Part shown: piece after piece, positions 1 through 8,912 of the stretch
Layout of the letters: each line of letters starts with the position of its first letter
Position numbering within the stretch: the first letter of the stretch is position 1
Assembly (NCBI GenBank): GCA_028288485.1
Contig: JAQBNO010000154.1
Location: 62,001 to 126,000, forward strand
Origin: Segetibacter sp.
Lineage (GTDB): Bacteria; Bacteroidota; Bacteroidia; Chitinophagales; Chitinophagaceae
DNA: 64,000 nt
Reading direction: 5' to 3'
Notes under the pieces: generated by a model
Told to the model about the DNA's origin: nothing
What the model saw: only the letters and a program-made list of their open reading frames with translations
Database searches by the model: none
Made by a program: the position numbers and the translations under genes

Positions 1-1
1 A

Positions 2-784
2 AAGAAAAGTTTCGGAGATAAGACCATTTTGAACGACGTAAACCTTGTGATGCAAACAGGGAAATGCAACCTCATTATTGGTTCGAGCGGCAGTGGTAAA
101 ACTGTGCTGTTAAAATGCATTGTCGGCCTTTTTACACCCGACGAGGGAAAAGTTTTGTATGACGGGCAAAGCATGACAGAACTCACGGTGCAGGAAAAAA
201 AAGGCCTCCGGCAGCAAATAGGTATGCTTTTCCAGGGATCGGCGCTTTTCGATAGTATGACGGTAGAACAGAATATAAAGTTCATACTTGATATGTTTTC
301 AGATCTTGGTCATAAGGAAAAGATGAAAAAGGTAAATGAAGTGCTGGCAAGGGTGAATATGGAAGGTGCAAATAAAAAATTCCCTGCTGAAATAAGTGGC
401 GGTATGAAAAAAAGAGTAGGCATCGCACGTTCTATTGTGCTTAATCCTAAATACCTCTTTTGCGACGAACCAAATTCCGGGCTCGATCCTCAAACCTCGC
501 TGGTAATTGATAAGCTAATACAGGATATTACCACGGAATTCAACATAACAACAGTGGTAGTTACGCACGATATGAATAGTGTAATGGAAATTGGTGATAA
601 TATTTTTTATATGTACCAGGGCCATAAACAGTGGGAAGGTTCGAATAAAGACATCATTCACAGCAAAGACGAAAAGTTAAACGAATTCATTTTTGCTTCG
701 GACTTCTTGCAGGACGCAAAACAAATGCGAATGATGGACGCGGAACAGAGCAAGAAAGAGGGGAATACCGCAGTACGTCAATAA
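2..784 (+). CDS. MlaF-type ABC transporter ATP-binding protein, 5' truncated by window edge
   Basis: This is the ATPase subunit of an ABC transporter, probably of the MlaFEDB type that moves phospholipids between outer and inner membrane. The open frame runs off the left edge and encodes KKSFGDKTIL before the first possible start, so the N-terminus is missing. Visible motifs in order are Walker A (GSSGSGKT), the Q-loop region LFQGSALFDSMTV, which is typical of MlaF, the signature ISGGMKKRVGIARS, Walker B with YLFCDEPNSGLDP, and the H-loop histidine in VVVTHD. The partner permease (MlaE-like) would be expected upstream, outside the window. The ABC assignment is secure. The Mla subtype is inferred from the Q-loop and signature wording. 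No further gene of the system follows. Confidence 0.85.
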   Translation, partial: KKSFGDKTILNDVNLVMQTGKCNLIIGSSGSGKTVLLKCIVGLFTPDEGKVLYDGQSMTELTVQEKKGLRQQIGMLFQGSALFDSMTVEQNIKFILDMFSDLGHKEKMKKVNEVLARVNMEGANKKFPAEISGGMKKRVGIARSIVLNPKYLFCDEPNSGLDPQTSLVIDKLIQDITTEFNITTVVVTHDMNSVMEIGDNIFYMYQGHKQWEGSNKDIIHSKDEKLNEFIFASDFLQDAKQMRMMDAEQSKKEGNTAVRQ

Positions 785-937
785 GCCGTTAGTGGTTGAA
801 AACAGACCGCTGCCGCTGTTATCCCCCCAAAGTAACAAGCAGTATTTGTAATTATTTCACCCCCCTTGTTGGTCGCGTTACGCTTAACTTTCAGAACTAT
901 TTTTTTGAGCCGTGCATAGGTAATTCTCTTCATCATC

Positions 938-957
938 GTTGCGTCGCACACTTGAAC
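938..957 (+). repeat. dispersed 20-bp motif, subtype II (C/G)
   Basis: The sequence GTTGCGTCGCACACTTGAAC is preceded by CATC. The central GCGTCGC is the subtype II form of the conserved GNG-T-CNC dyad. It lies between the ABC ATPase and sucD. Confidence 0.75.
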
Positions 958-1186
958 TATTAGTTCAATGCGCAGCTTTTTTTTCGACCGCTTTTTTTGG
1001 GAATTATGGTATTAAGAGGATTAGACGGATATTAATCGACGCAGTTATTGTGTCTCCTAGCGAAACTTCGGTGCATGCAACAATCCTCTTATCCCCACTC
1101 CTTCAATACAACTCTTACGGTCTTCACTACTTTAGCTTCGGGCTTTAATTGAGTCAATAGCAGAAAAAGTTGCTATAAAATATGCA

Positions 1187-1206
1187 GTATAAGTGAGTGA
1201 CACAAC
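1187..1206 (-). repeat. dispersed 20-bp motif, subtype I (T/A)
   Basis: Read on the minus strand it is GTTGTGTCACTCACTTATAC. It overlaps the spurious N-terminal extension of the sucD frame, which supports a downstream start for sucD. Confidence 0.75.
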
Positions 1207-1319
1207 CGGGGCAGAATATAGGACATGTGCCGGTAAACCAAAAAACGATTCGACATTTTAAAGAAGAATCGCTGTATTATAAAACATTAATTAAATGTGC
1301 GGGTATTACTGTTATGTAC

Positions 1320-1327
1320 TATTTTTG
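1320..1327 (+). promoter_or_regulatory. putative -7 promoter element of sucD
   Basis: TATTTTTG matches the Bacteroidota -7 consensus TAnnTTTG exactly and lies 31 bases before the chosen sucD ATG. No clear TTG -33 element is seen about 20 bases upstream, so the call is moderate. Confidence 0.45.
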
Positions 1328-1358
1328 CCCATCATTAAAACATCATCAAACGTTTGCT

Positions 1359-2231
1359 ATGAGTGTATTAGTTAACAAAAACTCCAAAATAATTGTACAG
1401 GGTTTCACCGGTACTGAAGGCACTTTTCATGCTACCCAAATGATTGAATACGGCACCAATGTAGTTGGTGGTGTTACTCCGGGGAAAGGAGGAAGTACTC
1501 ATTTAGACAAACCTGTATTTAACACTGTAGCTGATGCCGTAGATAAAACGGGCGCTGATGTTAGTATTATTTTTGTTCCACCGGCATTTGCTGCCGATGC
1601 CATCATGGAATCCGCAGACGCAGGAATTGCTTTAGTAGTTTGTATTACCGAAGGCATACCCGTACAGGACATGGTGAAAGTAAAAAATTACCTTAAAACA
1701 AAAACCACCCGTTTAATTGGCCCCAACTGCCCCGGGGTTATTACTGCCGATGAAGCTAAAGTAGGCATTATGCCGGGCTTTATATTCAAACGAGGTAAAA
1801 TTGGGATCGTTTCAAAATCGGGTACACTTACTTACGAAGCTGCAGACCAGGCTGTAAAAGCAGGACTGGGTATTTCAACAGCTATCGGTATTGGCGGCGA
1901 CCCTATTATTGGTACTACAACCAAAGAAGCTGTGGAATTACTAATGAACGACCCCGACACGGAAGGCATTATTATGATAGGTGAAATTGGTGGCGGAATG
2001 GAAGCTGAAGCCGCCCGGTGGGTAAAAGAAAACGGAACAAAACCTGTAGTTGGTTTTATTGCAGGCCAAACCGCGCCTCCCGGCCGTAGAATGGGTCATG
2101 CGGGTGCGATAGTTGGTGGTGCCGATGACACAGCCGCTGCTAAAATGAAGATCATGCGGGAGTGCGGAATTGCGGTGGCAGACAGTCCTGCAGATATTGG
2201 TAAAACAATGGCAGAAGCACTAAAAAAATAA
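1359..2231 (+). CDS. sucD: succinyl-CoA synthetase (succinate-CoA ligase) alpha subunit
   Basis: SucD carries the CoA-binding site and the phosphorylated active-site histidine of succinyl-CoA synthetase, which interconverts succinyl-CoA and succinate with substrate-level phosphorylation in the cytoplasmic TCA cycle. The N-terminal Rossmann-like CoA domain reads [13 protein letters not shown]. Further on come GPNCPGVI and, near the C-terminus, the active histidine in [10 protein letters not shown]. The frame is open back to 1197, but the added 54 residues are low-quality and contain a repeat copy. Starting at the ATG at 1359 gives 290 residues, the normal size of the family. The beta subunit sucC is not adjacent. 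A strong terminator follows the stop codon. Confidence 0.95.
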   Translation: MSVLVNKNSKIIVQGFTGTEGTFHATQMIEYGTNVVGGVTPGKGGSTHLDKPVFNTVADAVDKTGADVSIIFVPPAFAADAIMESADAGIALVVCITEGIPVQDMVKVKNYLKTKTTRLIGPNCPGVITADEAKVGIMPGFIFKRGKIGIVSKSGTLTYEAADQAVKAGLGISTAIGIGGDPIIGTTTKEAVELLMNDPDTEGIIMIGEIGGGMEAEAARWVKENGTKPVVGFIAGQTAPPGRRMGHAGAIVGGADDTAAAKMKIMRECGIAVADSPADIGKTMAEALKK

Positions 2232-2249
2232 TGTAAGTAATATATTATT

Positions 2250-2282
2250 AAAAAAGCCCGGAAATAAGCCGGGCTTTTTTAT
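2250..2282 (+). terminator. rho-independent terminator of sucD
   Basis: The arms AAAGCCCGG and CCGGGCTTT enclose a short AT-rich loop and are followed by a T run, about 20 bases after the sucD stop. The stem is flanked by A and T runs, so it could work on either strand. Confidence 0.85.
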
Positions 2283-2563
2283 TTACAGTCGATTAATACC
2301 AGGGTTTCGTTAAGAAATACTCATTTTCAAGTATGGGCAGGTACCTGAAAAACGCTAGCTTGCTCCTCTTTTAAATCATTATCGGACTAATCTTGTTGGT
2401 GGTTTGATTATAGCTTGCAGCTTTGCGGCAGGCTTTTTCGTTTTAAAGTAAGCTATTGAAATATTAAGGTGTTAAGCAGCAGGTAGGTAATTGAAGACTT
2501 GCCGAGGAAATAAAAGCATGTATAAAAAAGTAAATGTACTTTGCTTTTCAAGTAGTATTCTAA
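2283..2563. other. intergenic region upstream of the FAD oxidoreductase
   Basis: After the sucD terminator this AT-rich stretch holds no gene. TACTTTGC at about 2537-2544 is close to, but not an exact match for, the Bacteroidota -7 element. Confidence 0.4.
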
Positions 2564-3625
2564 ATGACAATTGATTACCTGATAATTGGACGAGGACTAA
2601 CGGGTACCTTCTTAAGCTATTATTTGCTACGAGCCGGCAAAAAAATACTTGTTATTGACGATGACAAACCTTGTACTGCAAGCAAAGTAGCAAGTGGAGT
2701 TATCAACCCTGTAACTGGCCGCAGAATCGTGAGAACCTGGAGAATTGAAGAGTTGCTTCCATTTGCTTTCGTTGCATACAAAGAATTAGGAAACGAGCTG
2801 GGAATAAACTTAGTAAAGCAATGCAGTGTCCTTGACTTTCATCCCAGCCTTCAAATGAGTGAAGCCTTTGAAAAACGGCTCGATGAAGAACCGGAATACC
2901 TGCATAAAACAACCAGTGTTGATTGGAAGCAGTACTTCAATCACTATTATGGGGTTGGAGAGATTAGCCCTTGCCTGCTGGTTGATATTAACCCGATGCT
3001 CAATAGATGGCGTGATAACCTGCAGTTGGGACATAACCTGCTGAATGAAAATTTCAGTTGGGATAATTGTACTGTCCACGATGATCACATTACCTATAAG
3101 CACATAACTGCTAAAAAAATTATTTTCTGTGATGGTGTAACCGGTGTTGAAAATCCTTACTTCAAAAACCTTCCCTATGCACCAAATAAAGGAGAAGCGA
3201 TCATTGCAAGGATACCAGGTCTTTCACCCGATTTTATTTATAAACAGGGGCTAAGTATTGTTCCGTGGAAAGACGATCTGTTTTGGATCGGTTCTTCTTA
3301 TGAGTGGAATTTTACAGACGTATTACCAACTGCAGCGTTTAAAGAAAAAGTAGCACAACAACTTGGTTACTGGCTGAAAAACCCTTTTGAAATTGTTGAT
3401 CATTTAGCGTCTGTTCGGCCGGCAAATATGGAGCGACGACCCTTTGTTGGGTTGCACCCAAAATATCGTGCGGTAGGAATATTAAATGGGATGGGAACAA
3501 AAGGTTGTTCCCTCGCTCCTTTCTTTGCCAAACAACTGACAGATCATTTAGTGGAAGGAAAACCAATTTATGCTGATGCAGACGTAAAGCGTTTTGAAAA
3601 AACACTAGCGAGGGAAATGAATTAA
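2564..3625 (+). CDS. FAD-dependent oxidoreductase of the DAO (glycine/D-amino-acid oxidase) superfamily
   Basis: The protein has 353 residues and begins with a dinucleotide-binding beta-alpha-beta motif, YLIIGRGLTGTFLSYYL, followed by the basic strand end VIDDD and the motif SKVASGVINPVTGRR, which is common in DAO-fold enzymes. The C-terminus has a G-rich FAD motif (GILNGMGTKGCSLAP). The fold predicts oxidation of an amine or amino acid with FAD, but the substrate cannot be read from the sequence. MnmC-like C-domains and ThiO-like enzymes share this fold. The chosen ATG follows a normal upstream region. A small membrane protein gene follows after 34 bases and may be co-transcribed. Confidence 0.8.
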   Translation: MTIDYLIIGRGLTGTFLSYYLLRAGKKILVIDDDKPCTASKVASGVINPVTGRRIVRTWRIEELLPFAFVAYKELGNELGINLVKQCSVLDFHPSLQMSEAFEKRLDEEPEYLHKTTSVDWKQYFNHYYGVGEISPCLLVDINPMLNRWRDNLQLGHNLLNENFSWDNCTVHDDHITYKHITAKKIIFCDGVTGVENPYFKNLPYAPNKGEAIIARIPGLSPDFIYKQGLSIVPWKDDLFWIGSSYEWNFTDVLPTAAFKEKVAQQLGYWLKNPFEIVDHLASVRPANMERRPFVGLHPKYRAVGILNGMGTKGCSLAPFFAKQLTDHLVEGKPIYADADVKRFEKTLAREMN

Positions 3626-3659
3626 TTCACTATGTCTATTTTTGAGTTAAAACATTAAA

Positions 3660-4034
3660 ATGAGCCAGCAGGAAGAAACGTATTCTATACCCTCCCGATT
3701 TCGTAAAATAGAAAATCTGCATATTGTTTTTTGGCTACTTAAAGACCTTGGCTGGGCAATGCTTTGGAAGCCGCTGGGTTTAATTATGATCGTTCCTACA
3801 ATCGGGGCTGCCCTATTAATAACCTGGCAAACCCGCCATATAAAAAGCGAGTTGCTTCATAACCTTGCAGTTGATTTTTGGATACTTGCCAATGCTTATT
3901 GGATGATAACAGAGTTCTATTTTACTGACGACAGCCTTCGATACTATACAATTATTCCATTTACAATTGGTCTTGTAATTATTGGGTATTACTATTTGAT
4001 TGTAAACCCAAGAGAAAAAATATCAAAATCTTGA
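3660..4034 (+). CDS. uncharacterised small integral membrane protein
   Basis: This 124-residue protein has about three to four hydrophobic segments: about 28-55 (WAMLWKPLGLIMIVPTIGAALLI), 68-85 and 95-116 (YTIIPFTIGLVIIGYYYLIV). The N-terminus is soluble and charged. It has no catalytic motif that I recognise. It lies 34 bases after the FAD oxidoreductase on the same strand, so the two are probably one transcript. It resembles short uncharacterised membrane proteins of Bacteroidota, and no function is proposed. Confidence 0.7.
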   Translation: MSQQEETYSIPSRFRKIENLHIVFWLLKDLGWAMLWKPLGLIMIVPTIGAALLITWQTRHIKSELLHNLAVDFWILANAYWMITEFYFTDDSLRYYTIIPFTIGLVIIGYYYLIVNPREKISKS

Positions 4035-4210
4035 GCATAGTTTAAACAAGTCTACTTTTTTTATTGTGCAGGAGACTAAATATAAACCCCGCCTTATTAA
4101 TACAACACATCGTGAAATATGAGCGTCGCTTCTAAGAACTTAGCATCGCCCATGAAACACCGCATCTTCCTTTCAAACTGATTTGTTTTCGCAATAATTG
4201 TAACTACTTT

Positions 4211-4393
4211 CTGATTACAATTATTGTTAAGGATATATCAGTTATATCGATTGGAAATTCAAAAGGAATTCGTTTACCGAAAACCGTGCTTGAAAAATAG
4301 AATATTAAAGATGCGGTTGAAGTAATACTGGAAAAAGATTGCATCACATGCGATAATAAAAGTTTCTCAAGGATTTGCCGTACAAGTGAGTGA
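4211..4393 (+). pseudogene. decayed MazE/AbrB-type antitoxin
   Basis: Reading from the CTG at 4211 gives LITIIVKDISVISIGNSKG, continuing IRLPKTVLEK, then a TAG at 4298-4300, then NIKDAVEVILEKDCI in the same frame up to a TGA at 4391. This is the SpoVT-AbrB fold pattern of MazE-like antitoxins (IGNSKGIRLPK, then an acidic VEV-x-x-EKD strand). The ATG appears replaced by CTG, and the internal stop breaks the domain in two. No MazF-like toxin follows. The 3' end is overlapped by a copy of the dispersed 20-bp motif at 4380-4399. The identification rests on motif reading only, but the pattern is clear. Confidence 0.7.
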
Positions 4394-4399
4394 CACAAC
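4380..4399 (-). repeat. dispersed 20-bp motif, subtype I (T/A)
   Basis: Read on the minus strand it is a perfect GTTGTGTCACTCACTTGTAC. It overlaps the 3' end of the decayed MazE-like frame, between two convergent genes. Confidence 0.8.
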
Positions 4400-4463
4400 A
4401 ATGCTTAATAGCAGCAAAAAGCTAAGGACATAAAAAAAGTCAATAAGTCATAAGGTCATTAAG

Positions 4464-4492
4464 TAAAAAAACCGTCCTGTTTTGCAGGACGG
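4464..4492 (-). terminator. terminator of the RND efflux operon
   Basis: On the minus strand CCGTCCTG, a five-base loop and CAGGACGG are followed by a run of T, 35 bases after the stop codon of the RND pump gene. Confidence 0.85.
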
Positions 4493-4527
4493 CTGTAACT
4501 ATAACTATACATCTAAACATTTTTCAA

Positions 4528-7500
4528 TTAAAACCAGCTCCTGATCCATGTTTCGCTGGCTTTTCCCTGTAATCTTTTGAAACGGCGGTTTACTTCCATT
4601 CTATGCCTTATCAAGGTAATAATCATTAACGGAATGAAGAGGAGTGTTAACGGCGGAATACCTAACATACTTATCCAGGTACCACCGTAGTGGCGGCGCA
4701 TAGGACGTTTTAAACGTTCTGCTATCAGGTACATTGCAGGTACAATTACCAAAGTCATAAAGAATGCGAAGGCTAAACCAAAGATGATTGTCCAGGATAA
4801 AGGTTTCCAAAAACTTGCACTATCACCTCCAAAGAAAATGTGAGGATTGAGCTCTGAAAACATGGTTACAAAGTCAATATTAAAACCAACGGCTAATGGT
4901 ATCAAAGCAAGTATAGCGGCAATGGCAGTGAGCATCACGGGAATGATACGGGTTTTTCCGGCCTGTATTACCGCTTCGCGTGTTTTTAAACCACGACCCC
5001 TTAGCTCGTCTGCAAATTCAATTACGAGGATACCATTTTTTACAACAATACCGGCCAGGCCAACTATACCAATACCTGTCATTACAATCGACACTTCCAT
5101 ACCTGTTATGCCAAAACCAAGCAGAACACCGATCACACTAAACAAGATCTCTGTTAATATAATCACCGGCTTACTTACCGAATTGAATTGCAATACCAAA
5201 ACAAACAAAATAAGCATTAATGCAATTATCAGGGCTTTGAATAAGAAGGCGCCTGTTTCAGCCTGCTGTTCGCCTTCACCCGTTTGGGCTATGGTAACGT
5301 CGTCGCTGACCTTATTAAAATTCTGTATCGCATCGGTGATGTTCAAATTGACGTCTGTGGGAGTATACCCCGTTAACACGTTCGAATATAAAGTGATTAC
5401 GCGTTTAACATTCTTGCGCTTAATACTGCCGTAAGTGCTGGTATAGTCAACCTTAACAAGAGAGCTGATCGGTATTTGTTTAATACCCCCTGTCATTTCA
5501 CGGAAAACTATTCGCATGTTCAACAAGTCAGGAAGACTTTTGCGCTGTAATTCGCGGTTGCGAAGCTGTATCTTATACTCGTCTTCTCCTTCCTTAATTT
5601 TTGATACTTCGCGGCCAAATAATGCGGTACGTAACGCCATTCCTATTTGTGCAGTTGACACGCCTTCTATCATAGCTCTTTCCCGGTCAATTGAAAGGGA
5701 GATCTCGGGGTTTGTTAAGTCTACATCGAGTTTTAATTCTTCTACACCTGGTATCTGTAAATTGTCAAGATAGTTTTTAAGATCAACCGCAGTCTTAGTA
5801 AGGTGATCAAAATTATCACTCGAAACTTCAATATTAACAGGCGACTCAGTTGGAGGGCCGCTTGCTTCCTGTGCTACTGAAATGGCTGCACCGGGAATTC
5901 CTTTCACCGCAGAACGAATAGAATCGAGGTAAGGACCAGAAGAATGACCATGACGCTTTTCAAATTCTACAAACGATACCTGGATACGTCCCAACTCAGG
6001 CCGTGTACTTCTGTCACCACTCATAGGATCGGAAGCCCCTATCGCCACATTCGAAATCACACTTTCAACTATAGGATTTGTCTTTCCGTTGTCATTGCGC
6101 AATGCGTGATTTACTCTTGCTTCCAGCAACCGGGTAATAGAGTCGGTATACTCGACGCTGGAACCTACCGGCAACTTCAGGTAAACGTACACCTGGTTCG
6201 GGTCGGACTGAGGAAAGAATACCACCGGAACTTTTCTTAGTGCGAATATAAAAACCGAAAGAAAGAACAAAGCAACTGTTCCCAACAACAGGTGAACCGG
6301 CCTCCATCCTACTAATGCCCAGCGCAATAAATTTTCGTAGTGTCCCATAATCCACGGCAAAGCATTGTTTTGAAACTTGTGAATAAGTCCATCGAGTACA
6401 TACGTATTCAGCACTATCAGTAATGCAAAGAAGATAAGAAGGTTTCCACCGAAATAAAGACCGAAGATATCGAGCAAAATACCCAGGGCTAACAAACCAA
6501 GAAATACCGGCCTTTTAAAAACAGCTTTTTTTGGTGGGTTGGTATCACCATGGGGGCTGTTCATAAAATCAACAGCAAATACCGGGTTCATTATAAAAGC
6601 GACTACGAGCGATGCAGCCAGGGTAAAGATGAGCATGGTGGGTAAGTATATCATAAACTTACCTATCAGGCCGGGCCAAAAGAGCAACGGGAAGAACGGG
6701 GCAAGGGTCGTTAATGTTCCTGCAAGCACCGGAATGAATACCTCACCTGCGGCTATCCTTGCCGAAAATGCCGATGTCAGTTTCCCCCTTCCTTCCACAA
6801 ATATGCGGTGTGTATTTTCTATTACCACGATCGCATCATCCACTATAATGCCCAACCCGAAAAGCAGGGCAAAGAGCACCATAAAATTTAGCGTAACGTC
6901 CGAGCCCGTAATTAATTCTGCCGCCGGCAGAAATAAAAACGCGACGAACATACTTAACGGCACAGACAACGCTACAAAAAATGCATTGGTAACGCCCATG
7001 AAGAACATCAGGATCAATAACACCAGTATAAAACCGATTACAATAGAGTTAACAAGGTCTTTAAATGAAGTCTTTGTTGCTTTACTCATATCCCCGGTAA
7101 TAACAACATTAAGGTTCCTGGGAATAATGGTTCCCTTCATTTCTTCCACTGCTTTCTTTACGCCATCGGCAGTTTCAATGAGGTTTTCACCGCCTCTTTT
7201 AATAACATTAAGTGTTACTACATTCTTTCCATTTAAACGGGCATAGCTTTCGCTTTCTTTAACTGCGTCTTTTATTTCGGCAATATCCTTTAAATAAATC
7301 GGCGCACTTGACGTATTGCGAACAATAATCTTTTCAAGATCGTAGGCAGTTTTAAACTGCCCCTTTACCTGTAACGTACGCTTCATGTTACCTACCTCGA
7401 GCAAGCCACCCGAAATATCAACATTTTCTCTCGCAACCGCATTCGCAATATCATCGAAAGTGATATTCGATGCCTGCATTTTATAATTGTCAACATTAAT

Positions 7501-8097
7501 CTGGAACTCCCGTTCGGGTGCACCAACAATGTCAACCCTGGTAATCTGCGTTAAATCCTCGAGCTTTTCCTGCATATCATCCGCAAACCTGCTAAGCTTC
7601 ATCATATCGTAATCGCCGCTGATGTTTACGAACATAATCGGAAATTCTGAAAAGCTTACTTCCTGAACATTAGGCTCCTGGGTAAGGTCGGTGGGCAAAT
7701 CGGTTTTGGCTTTATCAACTGCATCCTTCACCTTCTGCAGGGCAACATCTACTTCTACATCCGTATCAAATTCAACCATCACTGCTGAATAATCCTGCAC
7801 CGATGTACTGGTAAGTTTGGAGATCTTCGCACCTGTAATTCCCTTGATCTCCTTCTCAATTGGCTGTGTTATCAGGTTTTCGATATCTCGTGGAGAGTTG
7901 CCGACATTAATGGTTGCGACATATATGGTAGGAATTACAATATCAGGAAACTGCTCTTTAGGTAAAGTGCCAAATAGCGTAACACCAATTACCGATACAA
8001 AAATGATCAGCAGGTAAATCGATGTTTTATTATTTATGGACCAGGTTGTAGGTCCAAATTCCTTGAACTTGCCGTTAATATTTTCTAATGCACTCAT
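4528..8097 (-). CDS. RND-family efflux pump, inner-membrane permease (AcrB/MdtB-like)
   Basis: This is the proton-driven inner-membrane pump of a tripartite RND efflux system. It is about 1189 residues from the start MSALENINGK at 8097; an ATG at 8118 would add seven residues. The first membrane helix (SIYLLIIFVSVIGVTLFG) is followed by the family motif FPDIVIPTIYV, the porter domain with DITQPIEKEI-like wording, and the helix block with DDAIVVIENTHR, where helix 4 carries the acidic relay. A second porter half and helices near VIVMTGIGIVGLAGIVVKNGI complete the usual internal duplication. An extra hydrophobic insert lies between the halves at about residues 540-580. It works with the adaptor at 8913 and the TolC at 10141, which sit upstream, but a GxxExxY gene intervenes. 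Confidence 0.93.
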   Translation of the reverse strand: MSALENINGKFKEFGPTTWSINNKTSIYLLIIFVSVIGVTLFGTLPKEQFPDIVIPTIYVATINVGNSPRDIENLITQPIEKEIKGITGAKISKLTSTSVQDYSAVMVEFDTDVEVDVALQKVKDAVDKAKTDLPTDLTQEPNVQEVSFSEFPIMFVNISGDYDMMKLSRFADDMQEKLEDLTQITRVDIVGAPEREFQINVDNYKMQASNITFDDIANAVARENVDISGGLLEVGNMKRTLQVKGQFKTAYDLEKIIVRNTSSAPIYLKDIAEIKDAVKESESYARLNGKNVVTLNVIKRGGENLIETADGVKKAVEEMKGTIIPRNLNVVITGDMSKATKTSFKDLVNSIVIGFILVLLILMFFMGVTNAFFVALSVPLSMFVAFLFLPAAELITGSDVTLNFMVLFALLFGLGIIVDDAIVVIENTHRIFVEGRGKLTSAFSARIAAGEVFIPVLAGTLTTLAPFFPLLFWPGLIGKFMIYLPTMLIFTLAASLVVAFIMNPVFAVDFMNSPHGDTNPPKKAVFKRPVFLGLLALGILLDIFGLYFGGNLLIFFALLIVLNTYVLDGLIHKFQNNALPWIMGHYENLLRWALVGWRPVHLLLGTVALFFLSVFIFALRKVPVVFFPQSDPNQVYVYLKLPVGSSVEYTDSITRLLEARVNHALRNDNGKTNPIVESVISNVAIGASDPMSGDRSTRPELGRIQVSFVEFEKRHGHSSGPYLDSIRSAVKGIPGAAISVAQEASGPPTESPVNIEVSSDNFDHLTKTAVDLKNYLDNLQIPGVEELKLDVDLTNPEISLSIDRERAMIEGVSTAQIGMALRTALFGREVSKIKEGEDEYKIQLRNRELQRKSLPDLLNMRIVFREMTGGIKQIPISSLVKVDYTSTYGSIKRKNVKRVITLYSNVLTGYTPTDVNLNITDAIQNFNKVSDDVTIAQTGEGEQQAETGAFLFKALIIALMLILFVLVLQFNSVSKPVIILTEILFSVIGVLLGFGITGMEVSIVMTGIGIVGLAGIVVKNGILVIEFADELRGRGLKTREAVIQAGKTRIIPVMLTAIAAILALIPLAVGFNIDFVTMFSELNPHIFFGGDSASFWKPLSWTIIFGLAFAFFMTLVIVPAMYLIAERLKRPMRRHYGGTWISMLGIPPLTLLFIPLMIITLIRHRMEVNRRFKRLQGKASETWIRSWF

Positions 8098-8113
8098 GGT
8101 GTTAGTTTTTATA

Positions 8114-8760
8114 ACCACATAGGCACAAAGGCCACAGAGGTTCTCATCTTAGTTATGTTGTAGGTTGATTATAGGAAACATAGAATTAATGATTCATTTA
8201 TCTTCATTTTCTTCTTTGTGCCTTATGTGTCTATGTGGTGAACCTTATGGCAATAAAGCATAAATTTCATTAACCATTGTTTTTTGCCCTTCTTTAAAAA
8301 TATTAGTACAATTAAAATTTATAAGTATTCCTTTTGGCTTTTGCAATAACCTCATATAGGAAAGGAGGGTTGCATCGAAAATCGGGTGTAAATCCTGTAC
8401 AGATTTTAGCTCAACAATAACCAGATCTTCGACTAATACATCTAACCTTAATCCGGCATGTAATCTTGGCCCTTTGTATAAAACAGGAACTTGTAACTCA
8501 CTTTGATACTTCAATCCTTTTTGATCCAGTTCGTACAAAAAACATTTATGATAGATACTTTCCAGTAATCCCGGACCTAATTCTTTATGTACCTCAATAG
8601 CGCATCCGATTATTTTGTAAGTAAGTTCATCAATATATTTTTTTGTAATCATCTATAGACTTTTCTATTCGAAACAGTATGATGCAGCAGACAACCACTA
8701 TGTTTACTATGCTCCTCCTTCAACTTACATTCACTACTGTGTACTATGTGCCTATGTGGT
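8114..8760. mobile_element. candidate small element bounded by a 14-bp inverted repeat, carrying the GxxExxY gene
   Basis: ACCACATAGGCACA at 8114-8127 is the exact reverse complement of TGTGCCTATGTGGT at 8747-8760. A further near copy, ending CTATGTGGTG, lies at 8221-8240. The 647-base unit holds only the GxxExxY gene and sits between the adaptor and pump genes of one efflux operon, where no such gene is expected. No transposase is present and no clean target duplication is visible. The mobile nature is inferred. Confidence 0.45.
8245..8652 (-). CDS. GxxExxY family protein
   Basis: The protein has 135 residues with the eponymous motif GPGLLESIYHKC at about residues 26-37, after a helical start (ELTYKIIGCAIEVHKELGPG). 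A C-terminal half follows with LRLDVLVEDLVIVELKS, a D-x(n)-ExK pattern typical of PD-(D/E)XK nuclease-like folds. The family is widespread in Bacteroidota and its role is unknown. Nuclease activity is possible from the ELK motif but unproven. It separates the adaptor and pump genes of the efflux operon, and it is enclosed by inverted repeats, so it probably entered the operon later. Confidence 0.85.
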   Translation of the reverse strand: MITKKYIDELTYKIIGCAIEVHKELGPGLLESIYHKCFLYELDQKGLKYQSELQVPVLYKGPRLHAGLRLDVLVEDLVIVELKSVQDLHPIFDATLLSYMRLLQKPKGILINFNCTNIFKEGQKTMVNEIYALLP

Positions 8761-8799
8761 GATTTTTGATAGTCAACTTATCAACCTACTTCATCAGCC

Positions 8800-8819
8800 G
8801 TTGCCACGCTCGCTTTTAC
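8800..8819 (+). repeat. dispersed 20-bp motif, subtype III
   Basis: GTTGCCACGCTCGCTTTTAC is related to the subtype III copies at 33976 and 41741. It is followed 29 bases later by the CCCTGAG-CGAAGGG repeat, the same order as at 32266-32343. Confidence 0.5.
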
Positions 8820-8848
8820 TGTAGCGCCTTCTTCAGCGTGGCAGTTAA

Positions 8849-8867
8849 CCCTGAGTTTGTCGAAGGG
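8849..8867. repeat. CCCTGAG...CGAAGGG inverted-repeat element
   Basis: CCCTGAGTTTGTCGAAGGG is a short imperfect hairpin of a kind common between genes in Bacteroidota. Related copies are at 28537, 32324 and 32347. Confidence 0.55.
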
Positions 8868-8881
8868 TCGCACACTTGTAC
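8862..8881 (+). repeat. dispersed 20-bp motif, subtype II, partial 5' half
   Basis: GAAGGGTCGCACACTTGTAC keeps the 3' fifteen bases of the motif. Its 5' part is merged with the end of the CGAAGGG element. Confidence 0.55.
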
Positions 8882-8912
8882 CGTATCTCAATATTCTCCA
8901 AACTCTGCCGGT

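Larger units (their letters stand above)
785..1358. other. intergenic region between ABC ATPase and sucD
   Basis: There is no convincing gene in these 574 bases. An open frame at 939-1148 has no family character. The region carries two copies of the dispersed 20-bp motif, a C/G-type copy at 938-957 and an inverted T/A-type copy at 1187-1206, and a promoter-like TATTTTTG at 1320-1327 just upstream of sucD. Confidence 0.6.

Noticed and set aside
939-1148. 69-residue open frame upstream of sucD
   Set aside because: It starts inside a repeat copy, has no recognisable motif and has poor amino acid composition.
1197-1358. 54-residue N-terminal extension of sucD
   Set aside because: It overlaps a copy of the dispersed motif, and the family size and start sequence fit the ATG at 1359.
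6539-7246. 235-residue open frame on the plus strand opposite the RND pump gene
   Set aside because: It lies fully inside a well-supported gene on the other strand, with Ser/Thr/Ile-rich composition typical of antisense shadow frames.
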